From NCBI GenBank assembly GCA_018401275.1, contig JAGYKW010000006.1, positions 1 to 64,000 on the forward strand: a DNA stretch of 64,000 nt, written 5' to 3'. A model generated the notes under the pieces. It did not search any database. It was given only the letters and a program-made list of their open reading frames with translations, and was not told where the DNA came from. Position numbers and translations under genes: made by a program. Positions 16,780 to 29,546 of this stretch are shown here, piece after piece (the first letter of the stretch is position 1; each line of letters starts with the position of its first letter). Source of the DNA: Nitriliruptoraceae bacterium (lineage in GTDB: Bacteria; Actinomycetota; Nitriliruptoria; Nitriliruptorales; Nitriliruptoraceae).

Positions 16780-17694
16780 TCAGGCGCTCGGGAGCGATCG
16801 CTGGCCGTCGCGTCGCCGTTCGCCGCCGGTCCGTCGTCCCTGGAGGGACAGCGACACGATGACCAGCAGCATCGAGCCGGCGAGCATGAGCACCGACACG
16901 GCGTTGATCAGGGGAGTCACACCGCGACGGACGAGGCTGAACACGTAGACGGGCAGGGTCGTCGAGCCGGGTCCAGCGACGAAGCTCGTGATGACGACGT
17001 CGTCGAGGGACAGGGTGAGCGCGAGCAGGGCGCCACCGGCGATACCCGGAGCGATCAGCGGCAGCGTCACGTGCCGGAACGACTGCCACGGGCTCGCGTA
17101 CAGGTCGGCAGCGGCCTCCTCGAGGACATGGTCCATCCCGGCGAGTCGGGCGCGCACCACGATCGCGACGAACGAGATGTTGAACGCGACGTGGGACAGG
17201 ATGATCGTCGTCAGGCCGAACGCACCGGTGATGCCGAGCATGTTGCCGGCGAAGCGGAAGACCTGGACGAAGAACAGCAGCATCATGACGGCCATCGTCA
17301 CGTCAGGGATGATGACGGGCAGGAACAGCATCCCGTCGAACGTGCGGCGGCCACGCCAGCGGAAGCGCTCGAGCGCGATCGCTGCGGCCGTGCCGAGCGC
17401 GGTCGCGACGACCGTCGAGGCGACCGCGACGATGAGGGAGTTGCGCAGCGCCGAGAGCACCGCGGCATCGCTCACGAGCTCGCGGTACCAGCGCAGCGAT
17501 GCGCCGCCCCAGACGCTCGCCAACCGGTTGTCGTTGAAGGACAGCACGACGAGCGCGATGATCGGCAGGTACAGGAACGCGAACACGAGCCAGGCGTTCC
17601 CCGCGAGCAACCGTTCGACAGCGCGCGTCGGCGCCAGCGTTCGAGGTGGACGTGGCCGTCGGAGGCGGGCCGTCGCGGCACCCAGCGCGCTCAC
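16780..17694 (-). CDS. potC: Polyamine ABC transporter permease
   Basis: 304 residues from a GTG that overlaps the potB stop (GTGA). About six TM helices; the ATPase-contact EAA loop is EEAAADLYASPWQSFRHVTLPLIAPGI, and the N-terminal YLPIIALVVLSFNDNRLASVWGG is typical of PotC/YdcV. It pairs with PotB to form the pore. The C-terminus after the last TM is a short basic tail. Confidence 0.9.
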   Translation of the reverse strand: MSALGAATARLRRPRPPRTLAPTRAVERLLAGNAWLVFAFLYLPIIALVVLSFNDNRLASVWGGASLRWYRELVSDAAVLSALRNSLIVAVASTVVATALGTAAAIALERFRWRGRRTFDGMLFLPVIIPDVTMAVMMLLFFVQVFRFAGNMLGITGAFGLTTIILSHVAFNISFVAIVVRARLAGMDHVLEEAAADLYASPWQSFRHVTLPLIAPGIAGGALLALTLSLDDVVITSFVAGPGSTTLPVYVFSLVRRGVTPLINAVSVLMLAGSMLLVIVSLSLQGRRTGGERRRDGQRSLPSA

Positions 17695-18560
17695 AGTGAA
17701 CGTCCGCCGGTCCGGAAGTACGCGGTGGTCGCGAGCAGCATGACGGCGAGGATCGCGACCGACAGCGCGGAACCGAACGGCCAGTCACGTGCGGAGAGGA
17801 ACTGGCGCACGACGTAGCTGCCGAGCATCGTGGTGCGTGAACCGCCCAGCAGCTCGGGGGTGACGTAGGCGCCGAACGCGGGGATGAACACGAGCACCGA
17901 GCCGGCGATGACGCCCGAGCGCGACAGCGGGAGCGTCACCGCACGGAACGCGCCCCAGCCGCTCGCGTGCAGGTCGCGCGCCGCCTCGATGAGCGTGTGG
18001 TCGATGCGCTCGATGGCGGCGTACAGCGGCAGGACCATGAACGGGAGGAACCCGTAGACGAGCCCCAGCACGATCGCGAACGGGGTGAACAGCAGCACGA
18101 CGTCGTCGATGCCGAGCGCACCGAGGAGCCTGACGAGCGGCCCGTCGGAGCCGAGCAGCACGCGCCAGGCGTAGGTCCGCACGAGGAAGTTCGACCAGAA
18201 CGGCAGCATGACCAGCACGAGCAGGACCGCGCGCACCCGTGGCGTGCGCGTCGCGAGGTGGTAGGCGAACGGGTAGCCGACGATGAGGCAGATGACGGTG
18301 GTGAGCAGCGCGTAGCCGAGCGAGCGCGACACGATCTCGAGCACCAGCGGGTCGGCGAGTCGCTGGTACGCCGACAGGTCGAGCGTCGAGAAGTCCGTGC
18401 GGCCCGTCCGCGTGCGGGTCCCGAACGAGTAGGCGACGACGATGATGAGCGGGATCGCGAACAGGACGGTCAGCGTCGCGATCGCCGGCAGGCCGATGAG
18501 GAGGCCGCGTCGTGCCTCCGCGCGCACCGCGTCCTGCTCGAGGCCGGTCGAGGTCGACAC
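17691..18560 (-). CDS. potB: Polyamine ABC transporter permease
   Basis: 289 residues from a GTG at 18558-18560, one base after the potA TGA (TGA-G-GTG), implying translational coupling; the open frame further upstream is only a shadow inside potA. Six predicted TM helices with the EAA-type loop LIEAARDLHASGWGAFRAVTLPLS; N-terminal GLLIGLPAIATLTVLFAIPLIIVV is the first TM. It forms the heterodimeric pore with PotC. Confidence 0.9.
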   Translation of the reverse strand: MSTSTGLEQDAVRAEARRGLLIGLPAIATLTVLFAIPLIIVVAYSFGTRTRTGRTDFSTLDLSAYQRLADPLVLEIVSRSLGYALLTTVICLIVGYPFAYHLATRTPRVRAVLLVLVMLPFWSNFLVRTYAWRVLLGSDGPLVRLLGALGIDDVVLLFTPFAIVLGLVYGFLPFMVLPLYAAIERIDHTLIEAARDLHASGWGAFRAVTLPLSRSGVIAGSVLVFIPAFGAYVTPELLGGSRTTMLGSYVVRQFLSARDWPFGSALSVAILAVMLLATTAYFRTGGRSL

Positions 18561-18561
18561 C

Positions 18562-19671
18562 TCAGTCCGCCAGCACGGTCGTGCTGTGCGGGTTCCAGCG
18601 CACGCGGACACGCTCGCCGACGCCGTAGTTCTCGATGCCGGGTGCGTTGCCCTGCCGGACCTCGATGAGCATGCCCTCGGTCCCGTCGAGCACGACGTCG
18701 TAGTAGATCGCGCTGCCCATGTAGAAGGCCTTGACGACGACCCCGTGCACCGCGTCGAGGTGCGCGTCGCGCGGCGCGTCCGCATGCCGGAGGTCGAGAT
18801 GCTCGGGGCGCAGCGCGATGGTGACGGTGGAGCCGACCGGTCGTCCCGCGGTGGCGCGTGCGATGCTGCCGTCCGCGAGGCGCAGCGCGCCGTCGTCGAC
18901 GACGGTGGCGGTGAGCAGGTTCGAGTCGCCGAGGAAGTTCGCGACGAAGCGGGTGTTGGGACGCTCGTAGACCTCGCCCGGTGTGCCGACCTGGACGAGC
19001 TCGCCGCCGTCCATGACGCCCAGCCGGTCCGACATCGCCAGCGCCTCCTCCTGGTCGTGGGTGACCAGGATGAAGGTGATGCCGACCCGCTCCTGCAGCG
19101 TCTTGAGCTCGAGCTGCATCGCCTGACGCAGCTTGAGGTCGAGCGCGCCGAGGGGCTCGTCGAGCAGGAGCACCTCGGGACGGTTGACCAGCGCGCGCGC
19201 GAGCGCGACCCGCTGCTGCTGCCCGCCGGACACCTGCGACGGCATGCGGTCCTCGCGGCCGGTCAGGCGCACCAGCTCGAGCGCCTCGGTGACGCGGCGG
19301 CGGATCTCGTCGGACGGGACGCGCTTCATGCGCAGCCCGAACGCGATGTTGTCCGCGATCGTCATGTGGGGGAACAGCGCGTACGCCTGGAAGACGGTGT
19401 TCACCGGACGGCGGTCGGGCGGCTCGAGGCCGACCTCACGACCGTTGATGCGCACGCTGCCGGACGTGGGGAACTCGAGGCCTGCGATGATGCGCAGCAA
19501 CGTCGTCTTGCCGCAGCCCGACGGGCCGAGCAGCGAGAAGAACTCACCGTCCGCGATGTCGAGGTCGACGCCCTCGAGCGCGACGGTGTCCTCAGCGCCC
19601 CGATGACCGGGGAACACCTTGCGGATCCCTCGCAGCGACACGGCGGGACCTACGCCCGCAGGGGCGCTCAA
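18562..19671 (-). CDS. potA: Polyamine ABC transporter ATP-binding protein
   Basis: 369-residue ABC ATPase energising PotBCD. Walker A GPSGCGKTT, Q-loop FQAYALFPHMT, signature VSGGQQQRVALARAL, Walker B VLLLDEPLGALD and the switch His in LVTHDQEEAL are all intact; the last about 110 residues form the TOBE regulatory domain (TVTIALRPEHLDL). The start is TTG at 19669-19671, overlapping the TGA of a 19-codon upstream ORF (TTGA), so initiation probably depends on reading that leader. It is first in the operon. Confidence 0.9.
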   Translation of the reverse strand: MSAPAGVGPAVSLRGIRKVFPGHRGAEDTVALEGVDLDIADGEFFSLLGPSGCGKTTLLRIIAGLEFPTSGSVRINGREVGLEPPDRRPVNTVFQAYALFPHMTIADNIAFGLRMKRVPSDEIRRRVTEALELVRLTGREDRMPSQVSGGQQQRVALARALVNRPEVLLLDEPLGALDLKLRQAMQLELKTLQERVGITFILVTHDQEEALAMSDRLGVMDGGELVQVGTPGEVYERPNTRFVANFLGDSNLLTATVVDDGALRLADGSIARATAGRPVGSTVTIALRPEHLDLRHADAPRDAHLDAVHGVVVKAFYMGSAIYYDVVLDGTEGMLIEVRQGNAPGIENYGVGERVRVRWNPHSTTVLAD

Positions 19672-19727
19672 CCGCGGGGCCTCGAGGTCGCCGCAGCGAC
19701 GGTCGTGAGCCGGAGTGGGGTTCGCAT
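19668..19727 (-). CDS. Putative 19-residue leader peptide coupled to potA
   Basis: The ATG at 19725-19727 is preceded by AGAGGAAG (complement of 19735-19742) at good spacing, encodes MRTPLRLTTVAAATSRPRG, and stops at TGA 19668-19670 inside the potA TTG. It is short, basic and has no domain. Its strong ribosome binding site and exact overlap suggest a translated leader that feeds ribosomes to the weak TTG start, possibly with a regulatory role for polyamine uptake. Function is inference. Confidence 0.5.
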   Translation of the reverse strand: MRTPLRLTTVAAATSRPRG

Positions 19728-19858
19728 GACGCGGCTTCCTCTGTCATCGCCCGGGGGCAAGGGTTGACGGAGAGAGGACGGCGGGCAGGGCCGGGCAGTG
19801 TGGACCGGGCTGAGGTGGTGCGGGTCGACGCCGGCGACGGACGTCCGCCGGGAGAGAC

Positions 19859-19864
19859 AGCCTA
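19859..19864 (-). promoter_or_regulatory. Putative -10 box (TAGGCT) of the pot operon
   Basis: GCGGTTAGGCTG on the minus strand gives a TAGGCT -10 about 130 nt before the leader ORF. Between them lies an imperfect inverted repeat (about 19836-19856) in the long 5' leader. Confidence 0.4.
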
Positions 19865-19933
19865 ACCGCATCTGCCGCGTCCGCGTGACGCCGACGGTCG
19901 GCGGTGCGGCCGTCCGGCCACCGGCCGAGCCGC

Positions 19934-21043
19934 TCAGGGGAGGTCGGGGAACGCGGCGGCGATCGCCGGGTGCACCATCTCGCCTGCGACGACGTTCGCC
20001 GCCTCGCTCACGCGCGGGAGCGCGAACGCGCGCTGCGGGTCATGGACCGTCCCGGCCTCGACATGACCGGCGAGCGCGACCAGTCGTGGGGCGACGGCAG
20101 CGGACAGTGCCGCGGACGCCGTGCGGGGGAACTGGCCAGGGACGTTCGTGACGCAGTAGTGGACGACCCCGTGCTCGACGTAGGTGGGCTCCGACAGGGT
20201 CGTGGGGCGAGCCGTCGCGATGCAGCCACCCTGATCGATCGCGAGGTCGAGGACGACCGATCCCGGACGCATCCGCGCCACCTGCGCCGCGGTGACGATC
20301 CGTGGTGCGCGTGCTCCGGGGACGAGCGCCGCACCGATCAGCACGTCCGCGTCGGCGATGAGTGCATCGAGCGCGTGCGGCTCCGACGCCTGTGTCGCAT
20401 CGAGCGTCCCGTCGAGACGGCGTTCGAGCAGCAGGCCGAGGTCGAGGTCGACGCCGGTCACGTGCGCGTCGAGTCCGCGCAGCCCGCGCGCCGCCATCGT
20501 GCCGGCGACGCCCATCCCGATGATGACGGCCCGTGCCGGTGGGACTCCGGCGGCGCCACCGACGAGCGTGCCCGAACCGTCACCGGCTGCCGAGAGCTGC
20601 CCGGCGGCGATGATGGCTGCGGCTCGGCCGGCGATCTCCGACATCGGGGCGAGCAGCGGGAGCGTCGTGTCGCGCAGCGTCTCGAACGCGAACGCGGCCG
20701 TCCCGGCGGCGATCAGCCGTGCCGTCAGCTCTGGCTCGGCGGCCAGATGCAGGTAGGAGAACACGGTGAGGTCGGACCGGAAGTGGTGGTACTCCTCGGT
20801 GATGGGTTCCTTCACCTTCACGACGATGTCGGCTGCCCACACCTCGGCGGCCTCGGTGACGATCTCCGCGCCGGCCGCGCGGTACGCGTCGTCGTCGAAC
20901 CCGGCCCCGAGGCCCGCACCGGCCTCCACCAGCACCCGATGGCCGGGAGCCGTGACGAGGGACACGGACGAGGGTGTGAGGACGATGCGTCGTTCGCGAT
21001 CCTTGCGCTCGCGTGGGACTCCGATGGTGATCCTGCCGGCCAC
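19934..21043 (-). CDS. ald: Alanine dehydrogenase
   Basis: 369 residues from a GTG at 21043, chosen because AGGAGG lies 6 nt before it; an in-frame ATG at 21058 (374 residues) would sit on top of that ribosome binding site. NAD-dependent, it interconverts L-alanine and pyruvate plus ammonium. Seen: N-terminal ITIGVPRERKDRERR, substrate-site VKVKEP, the YLHLA motif, the Rossmann loop IGMGVAGTMAARG, and C-terminal VAGEMVHPAIAAAF. Length matches the family. It stands alone, upstream of and opposite to nothing on the plus strand. Confidence 0.9.
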   Translation of the reverse strand: MAGRITIGVPRERKDRERRIVLTPSSVSLVTAPGHRVLVEAGAGLGAGFDDDAYRAAGAEIVTEAAEVWAADIVVKVKEPITEEYHHFRSDLTVFSYLHLAAEPELTARLIAAGTAAFAFETLRDTTLPLLAPMSEIAGRAAAIIAAGQLSAAGDGSGTLVGGAAGVPPARAVIIGMGVAGTMAARGLRGLDAHVTGVDLDLGLLLERRLDGTLDATQASEPHALDALIADADVLIGAALVPGARAPRIVTAAQVARMRPGSVVLDLAIDQGGCIATARPTTLSEPTYVEHGVVHYCVTNVPGQFPRTASAALSAAVAPRLVALAGHVEAGTVHDPQRAFALPRVSEAANVVAGEMVHPAIAAAFPDLP

Positions 21044-21098
21044 GGAGGACCTCCTCATCCGACGCTTCAGCGTCGTCTCGGAGGGTAGTGCCGTGGAC

Positions 21099-21718
21099 TC
21101 AGCCGTCCCGGTGGTCCGCGATCGTCCCGCGGTCGAGCGGCAGCGTGAAGTGCAGCTCGCACGTGCATGCCGGGTCGTTCAGCTCGCGGCTGGCTCCGCT
21201 CAGCCGGAAGCCGAGCGCGAGGTAGCGCGTGTGCGCGTCGACCAGCCGGGTGTCCGACCAGGCCTCGAGGGCCACCGCGCCGCAGGCGCGCGCCGCGTCG
21301 GCGATACCGGTGACGAGCGCTGTGGCCAGCCCGATCCCGCGCACGGCCGGGGCGAGGTAGAGCCGGTGGATCTCGCGGACCGGACGCCCGGCTCCATCCG
21401 CATGCAGGCCGCCGAGCGCGGCGGACGCGACGAGGGTGCCGCGCTCGGTCACGACCCACCAGTCCCGGCCACGCTCGGACGCGGCGGTGGCGGGTGCGGC
21501 GAGGTCGTCGTCGAACCCGGTGGGGTCGAGCGGCCCGCACGCGTATTCGTCGTACGCGGCGCCGATGAGCGCGGTGAGTGCTGGGCCGTCGGTGTCGCTC
21601 ACCGCGCGCAGCGTCAGGCCGTCGCGACCGAGCCGTGAGAACGCGGCCAGCACGTGTGCGGCAAGGACGTGTGCGGCCGGGACGTGCGCGGCTGCAGCGT
21701 CGCCCTGCGCCGCCTCGC

Positions 21719-21722
<4 letters not shown>
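21099..21722 (-). CDS. GNAT-family N-acetyltransferase
   Basis: 207 residues from an ATG overlapping the topoisomerase A-subunit stop (ATGA). The GNAT core is at about residues 40-180: the beta-4 strand [22 protein letters not shown] contains the acetyl-CoA pyrophosphate loop RGIGLA. The N-terminal 30 residues are an Ala/His-rich [10 protein letters not shown] repeat encoded by 15-nt tandem DNA units (about 21650-21710). Substrate is unknown. Position suggests it is carried on the topoisomerase transcript. Confidence 0.82.
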
Positions 21723-26187
<4,465 letters not shown>

Positions 26188-26188
26188 C

Positions 26189-26194
26189 TAGCGT
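26189..26194 (+). promoter_or_regulatory. Putative -10 box (TAGCGT) for the RmlC-like gene
   Basis: TAGCGT lies 23 nt before the GTG at 26218; TSS would fall just ahead of the AAGGA ribosome binding site. It is divergent from the topoisomerase B gene. Confidence 0.35.
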
Positions 26195-26217
26195 CCCGCG
26201 CGACGAAGGAGCGTGGT

Positions 26218-26769
26218 GTGACGGTCGAGCGGACAGCGATCGACGGGCTGTACGTGGTGCGCTGGGACACCCACGGGGACGAGCGCGGCTTCTTCCGTCA
26301 GACCTACCAGCGCAGCGAGCTGGAGGAGGCGCTCGGGGTGGCCCCGACGTTCCGGCAGGGCAACCACTCGCGCTCCGGGCCCGGCGTGCTGCGCGGCTTC
26401 CACGCCGAGCCGTGGGACAAGCTCGTCTACGTGGTCCGCGGCCGGGCGTTCTGCGCGATCGCCGACATCCGGCCCGACAGCGCGACGTTCGGGGAGGTCG
26501 CGGAGTTCACCCTTGGCGACGCACCGGGGGAGCGCATCCGGCTGTACGTGACCGAGGGGCTCGCGAACTCGTTCCTCACGCTCGACGACACCGACTACCT
26601 CTACGACGTCACCGACGAGTTCCGACCCGGGATGCTCAAGCCGTCGGTGGCGTGGGACGACCCCGACCTCGGGGTCGACTGGCCGGTGAGCGACCCGGTG
26701 CTCAGCGAGGCCGACCGGACCAACCCGACGCTGCGCGAGCTGTTCCCCGACCACCCACGCTTCGCCTGA
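26218..26769 (+). CDS. dTDP-4-dehydrorhamnose 3,5-epimerase-like cupin
   Basis: 183 residues from the GTG at 26218, with AAGGA about 9 nt upstream. RmlC fold: GDERGFFRQTY at the N-terminus, FRQGNHSRSGPGVLRGFH with the catalytic-type His, the conserved Lys in WDKLVYVVRG, and LYVTEGLANSFLTL. In authentic RmlC the motif is usually RGLHYQ; here it is RGFHAEP, so substrate may differ (other dTDP- or CDP-hexose epimerases). No other rhamnose genes lie nearby. Confidence 0.8.
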   Translation: MTVERTAIDGLYVVRWDTHGDERGFFRQTYQRSELEEALGVAPTFRQGNHSRSGPGVLRGFHAEPWDKLVYVVRGRAFCAIADIRPDSATFGEVAEFTLGDAPGERIRLYVTEGLANSFLTLDDTDYLYDVTDEFRPGMLKPSVAWDDPDLGVDWPVSDPVLSEADRTNPTLRELFPDHPRFA

Positions 26770-26772
26770 GCG

Positions 26773-27141
26773 TCAGTCCTGCGCGGGCGGCTGGTTCGCA
26801 TCGGACCTCGACCGGTAGTGGTCGGCGAGGTCATCGATGTGCGTCCCGACCCACAGTTGCGTCCCCGCGCGGTACGCGGCCCGACCGATGATGTGGCCCG
26901 ACACCGGCGCGGTCGCGAACTGGACGAGGATCGCCGCGCCGAGCGTCACGTACGCGCGCGTCGTGCCGATCTCGACCGCCGCACCGGCGAGCACGACCGC
27001 CAGGCCGAGTCCGGTCGCCTTGGTCGCGGCGTTGGCCCGGGTGAGCACGTCGGGGAAGCGGAGGACGCCGATCCCTGCGAGCAGGATCAGCGCACCACCG
27101 AGCCCGATGAGCGCCTGGGCGACGATGCTCGAGAGCGTCAT
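26773..27141 (-). CDS. mnhG: Mrp-type Na+/H+ antiporter subunit G
   Basis: 122 residues, last gene of the minus-strand Mrp operon. Three TM helices of the PhaG/MnhG/YufB family: LIGLGGALILLAGIGVLRFPDVLTRANAATKATGLG is recognisable by its RFPD and HAATKAxTLG-like motif (here NAATKATGLG). It is a small structural subunit needed for assembly. The start ATG overlaps the mnhF stop by 4 nt. Confidence 0.9.
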   Translation of the reverse strand: MTLSSIVAQALIGLGGALILLAGIGVLRFPDVLTRANAATKATGLGLAVVLAGAAVEIGTTRAYVTLGAAILVQFATAPVSGHIIGRAAYRAGTQLWVGTHIDDLADHYRSRSDANQPPAQD

Positions 27142-27392
27142 GATCCCCGCCTTCCGACGAGCAGGCTCAGTGCGACCGTCGCGAGGAACCCGAGCAGCGT
27201 CGCGACGAGCACGACGTCCATCAGCTCGTACGCCTGCTGGCGCAGCATGAGCACGGCGATCGCCGCGATCACGCCGTAGAGGGCGACGTCCGCGGCGATC
27301 GCCCGGTCGGCGACCGACGGGCCACGCAGGACACGGATCAGCGCCGCGCCGAACGCCAGCGCGATCGCGACCAGGGCGATGTCGAGCATCAT
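27138..27392 (-). CDS. mnhF: Mrp-type Na+/H+ antiporter subunit F
   Basis: 84 residues, three TM helices. LIRVLRGPSVADRAIAADV is the MrpF/PhaF signature (RxxxGPTxxDRxxAxD). The ATG at 27390-27392 overlaps the mnhE stop (ATGA); a second ATG follows immediately. It forms part of the membrane arm of the antiporter. Confidence 0.9.
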   Translation of the reverse strand: MMLDIALVAIALAFGAALIRVLRGPSVADRAIAADVALYGVIAAIAVLMLRQQAYELMDVVLVATLLGFLATVALSLLVGRRGS

Positions 27393-27763
27393 TGGGAGTC
27401 CTTCCCGCGCGGCCGCGTGATGTCGAGCACGAGGTCCTCGATGCGCGCGATGCTGCGGAGGAACTCGCTGCGGGAGCTGACGTAGAGGCCGTGCACGTAG
27501 AGCACGCGGTCCTGCTCGTCGACCTCGAGCGTCAGTGTCCCCGGGGTGAGCGAGATCGCGTTCGCCAGCAGCACCACCTCGAGCGGCGTGCGTGTCCGTG
27601 TCGGGACGCGCACGATGCCGGCGGTCATGCTGAACCCGGGGGCGAGGACCTCGATCGCGACGCGCAGGTTCGCCTTGATGAGCTCGAACAGGAAGATCGC
27701 CAGGGACCGCACGATGCGCAGCGGCCACAGCGCGGGCGACGGCGTGCGCGTGCGGACCGTCAT
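27389..27763 (-). CDS. mnhE: Mrp-type Na+/H+ antiporter subunit E
   Basis: 124 residues from an ATG overlapping the mnhD stop. The N-terminal TM and FLFELIKANLRVAIEVL, then a cytoplasmic domain containing LLANAISLTPGTLTLEVDE, match MnhE/MrpE (family motif NxIxLTPGT). It is essential for complex assembly in characterised Mrp systems. Confidence 0.9.
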   Translation of the reverse strand: MTVRTRTPSPALWPLRIVRSLAIFLFELIKANLRVAIEVLAPGFSMTAGIVRVPTRTRTPLEVVLLANAISLTPGTLTLEVDEQDRVLYVHGLYVSSRSEFLRSIARIEDLVLDITRPRGKDSQ

Positions 27764-29235
27764 CGTGACACCGCCGTCAGGTACGCCGTCGGGTCGACGA
27801 GCACGTCGGCCGCGGTCCCGGCGAGCGTGAGGAGTCCGGAGGCCCCGATGCCGAGCACGATCGTCGCGACACCGACCGCGAGCGGGAGGCCGACCATGAC
27901 GCGCGTGCGCAGCATGCTCGGCGCGGGGCGTGTCGGCGGTGCGACGTCCGGCCGCTCGCCCCAGAAGGCGCCGTTGAAGATCTTGATCATCGAGAGCAGC
28001 GTCAGCAGGCTGACCGCGATCGCGGTCGCGCCGGCCCAGAACGAGCCGGCCTCGAACGCGGCGCGCACGAGCAGGAACTTGCCGACGAAGCCCGACGTCG
28101 GGGGGATGCCGGCGAGCGCGAGCGCCGGGAGGAGGAACGCGATGCCCAACCAGAAGCGGCTGCGCATCAGGCCACCCAGGTCCGCGAGCTCGTCGCTGCC
28201 CTCCAGCCGGTCGACGGCCGCGGCGGTGAGCAGCAGGGCGCCCTTCACCGCCACGTACTGGAGCAGGTAGAAGATCCCGGCCGCGATCGCTGCGCGCGTC
28301 CAGAGCCCCAGCGGCAGCACGAGGTAGCCGACCTGGCTGACCATGTGGAACGTCAGGATGCTGCGCATGCCATGGCCGCCGACGGCGCCGAGGACACCCA
28401 CGACCATCGTGACCGCGGCGATGGCGATCGCGACGGTCGCGAACCCGTCGACGTCCACGAGCATCGTCGACGTCAGGCGGTACAGGACGTACACGCCGGC
28501 CTTCGTCAGCAGCGCCGAGAAGATCGCGGTGACCGCAGGGGACGCGTGGACGTAGGTGCGGGGGAGCCAGCCGTGGAGCGGGACGATGCTCGCCTTCGCG
28601 GCGACGGCGACGAGCAGCACGGTCAGGCCTGCGAGCGCGGCACGGTCCTCGGCGACCGCTGCGGCGACGCCGGCGAAGTTGACCGTGCCCGTCGCGCCGT
28701 AGATGAGACCGACCCCGATCAGGAAGATCGTCGAGGCGAGCAGGTTCGTCCCGACGTAGATCGCGCCGGCCCGCACCTGCTCCCGCCCGCCACGCAGCGT
28801 CAGCAGGACGTACGACGCGATCAGCATGACCTCGAAGGCCACGAACAGGTTGAAGAGGTCGGCGGTGACGAAGGCGAGCGCGACCCCGGTCCAGAGGAAC
28901 ATCACCAGCGGATGGAACAGCGGGTGCGCGTCCTCGCCGCTCGCCGCTGCGAAGGCGACACCGAGGAGGGTCATCACGGACCCGATCGTCAGCATCAGCG
29001 CGCTGAGGATGTCGACACCGAGCACGATCGCGAGTCCCCGCGGGAAGCCGCCGATGTCCACGGAGAACGCGGACGCGTCGGAGGTCCCGGCGACGAGTGC
29101 GACCGACGCTGCGATCACCGCGGCGAGCACGCCGAACGAGAGGGCGCGCTGCGCCGCGCGGTGTCGGTGCAGCAGCACGCCCAGCGCGCCGGCGGCGAGG
29201 GGTCCAGCGAACACGGCCACCGCGAGGCTGCTCAT
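27760..29235 (-). CDS. mnhD: Mrp-type Na+/H+ antiporter subunit D
   Basis: 491 residues, about 14 TM helices, NuoN/MrpD-like proton-translocating subunit. Charged membrane residues are present in the expected places (a Glu in FVAFEVMLIASYVLL and Lys residues in SALLTKAGVYVLYRL and YVAVKGALLL). Coupled by 4-nt overlaps to mnhC before and mnhE after it. Confidence 0.92.
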   Translation of the reverse strand: MSSLAVAVFAGPLAAGALGVLLHRHRAAQRALSFGVLAAVIAASVALVAGTSDASAFSVDIGGFPRGLAIVLGVDILSALMLTIGSVMTLLGVAFAAASGEDAHPLFHPLVMFLWTGVALAFVTADLFNLFVAFEVMLIASYVLLTLRGGREQVRAGAIYVGTNLLASTIFLIGVGLIYGATGTVNFAGVAAAVAEDRAALAGLTVLLVAVAAKASIVPLHGWLPRTYVHASPAVTAIFSALLTKAGVYVLYRLTSTMLVDVDGFATVAIAIAAVTMVVGVLGAVGGHGMRSILTFHMVSQVGYLVLPLGLWTRAAIAAGIFYLLQYVAVKGALLLTAAAVDRLEGSDELADLGGLMRSRFWLGIAFLLPALALAGIPPTSGFVGKFLLVRAAFEAGSFWAGATAIAVSLLTLLSMIKIFNGAFWGERPDVAPPTRPAPSMLRTRVMVGLPLAVGVATIVLGIGASGLLTLAGTAADVLVDPTAYLTAVSR

Positions 29236-29546
29236 CGGTCGTCCTCGAGGTCGTCGCTGCCGTTGACGTCACGACTGCGGAACGCGAGCGCGAGCAGGAA
29301 GGCGGTGATCCCGAACGAGATCACGATCGCGGTCAGTGCGAACGCCTGCGGCAGCGGGTCGGCCGCGTCGGCGCCTCCTCCGGCGAAGGGGACGCCGCGG
29401 GTCCCGACGCCGCCCGCGGCGATCAGGAGCGTGGTGGCCGCATGGCCGAGCAGGACGAACCCGAGCGCGGTCCGGACGATGCCGCGCTGGAGCACGAGGT
29501 ACGTGCCCCCTGCCGCGAGGAGTCCGACCATCACCGCGGAGCTCAC
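29232..29546 (-). CDS. mnhC: Mrp-type Na+/H+ antiporter subunit C
   Basis: 104 residues, three TM helices, NuoK-like. The core GFVLLGHAATTLLIAAGG and the conserved DPLPQAFALTAIVISFGITAFLLAL identify MnhC. The start is GTG at 29544-29546, overlapping the stop of the preceding large subunit (GTGA). Confidence 0.9.
   Translation of the reverse strand: MSSAVMVGLLAAGGTYLVLQRGIVRTALGFVLLGHAATTLLIAAGGVGTRGVPFAGGGADAADPLPQAFALTAIVISFGITAFLLALAFRSRDVNGSDDLEDDR

Noticed and set aside
19836-19856. Imperfect inverted repeat in the pot leader as a guanidine or polyamine riboswitch
   Set aside because: Only one hairpin is seen, without a conserved aptamer core, so no riboswitch class can be named.
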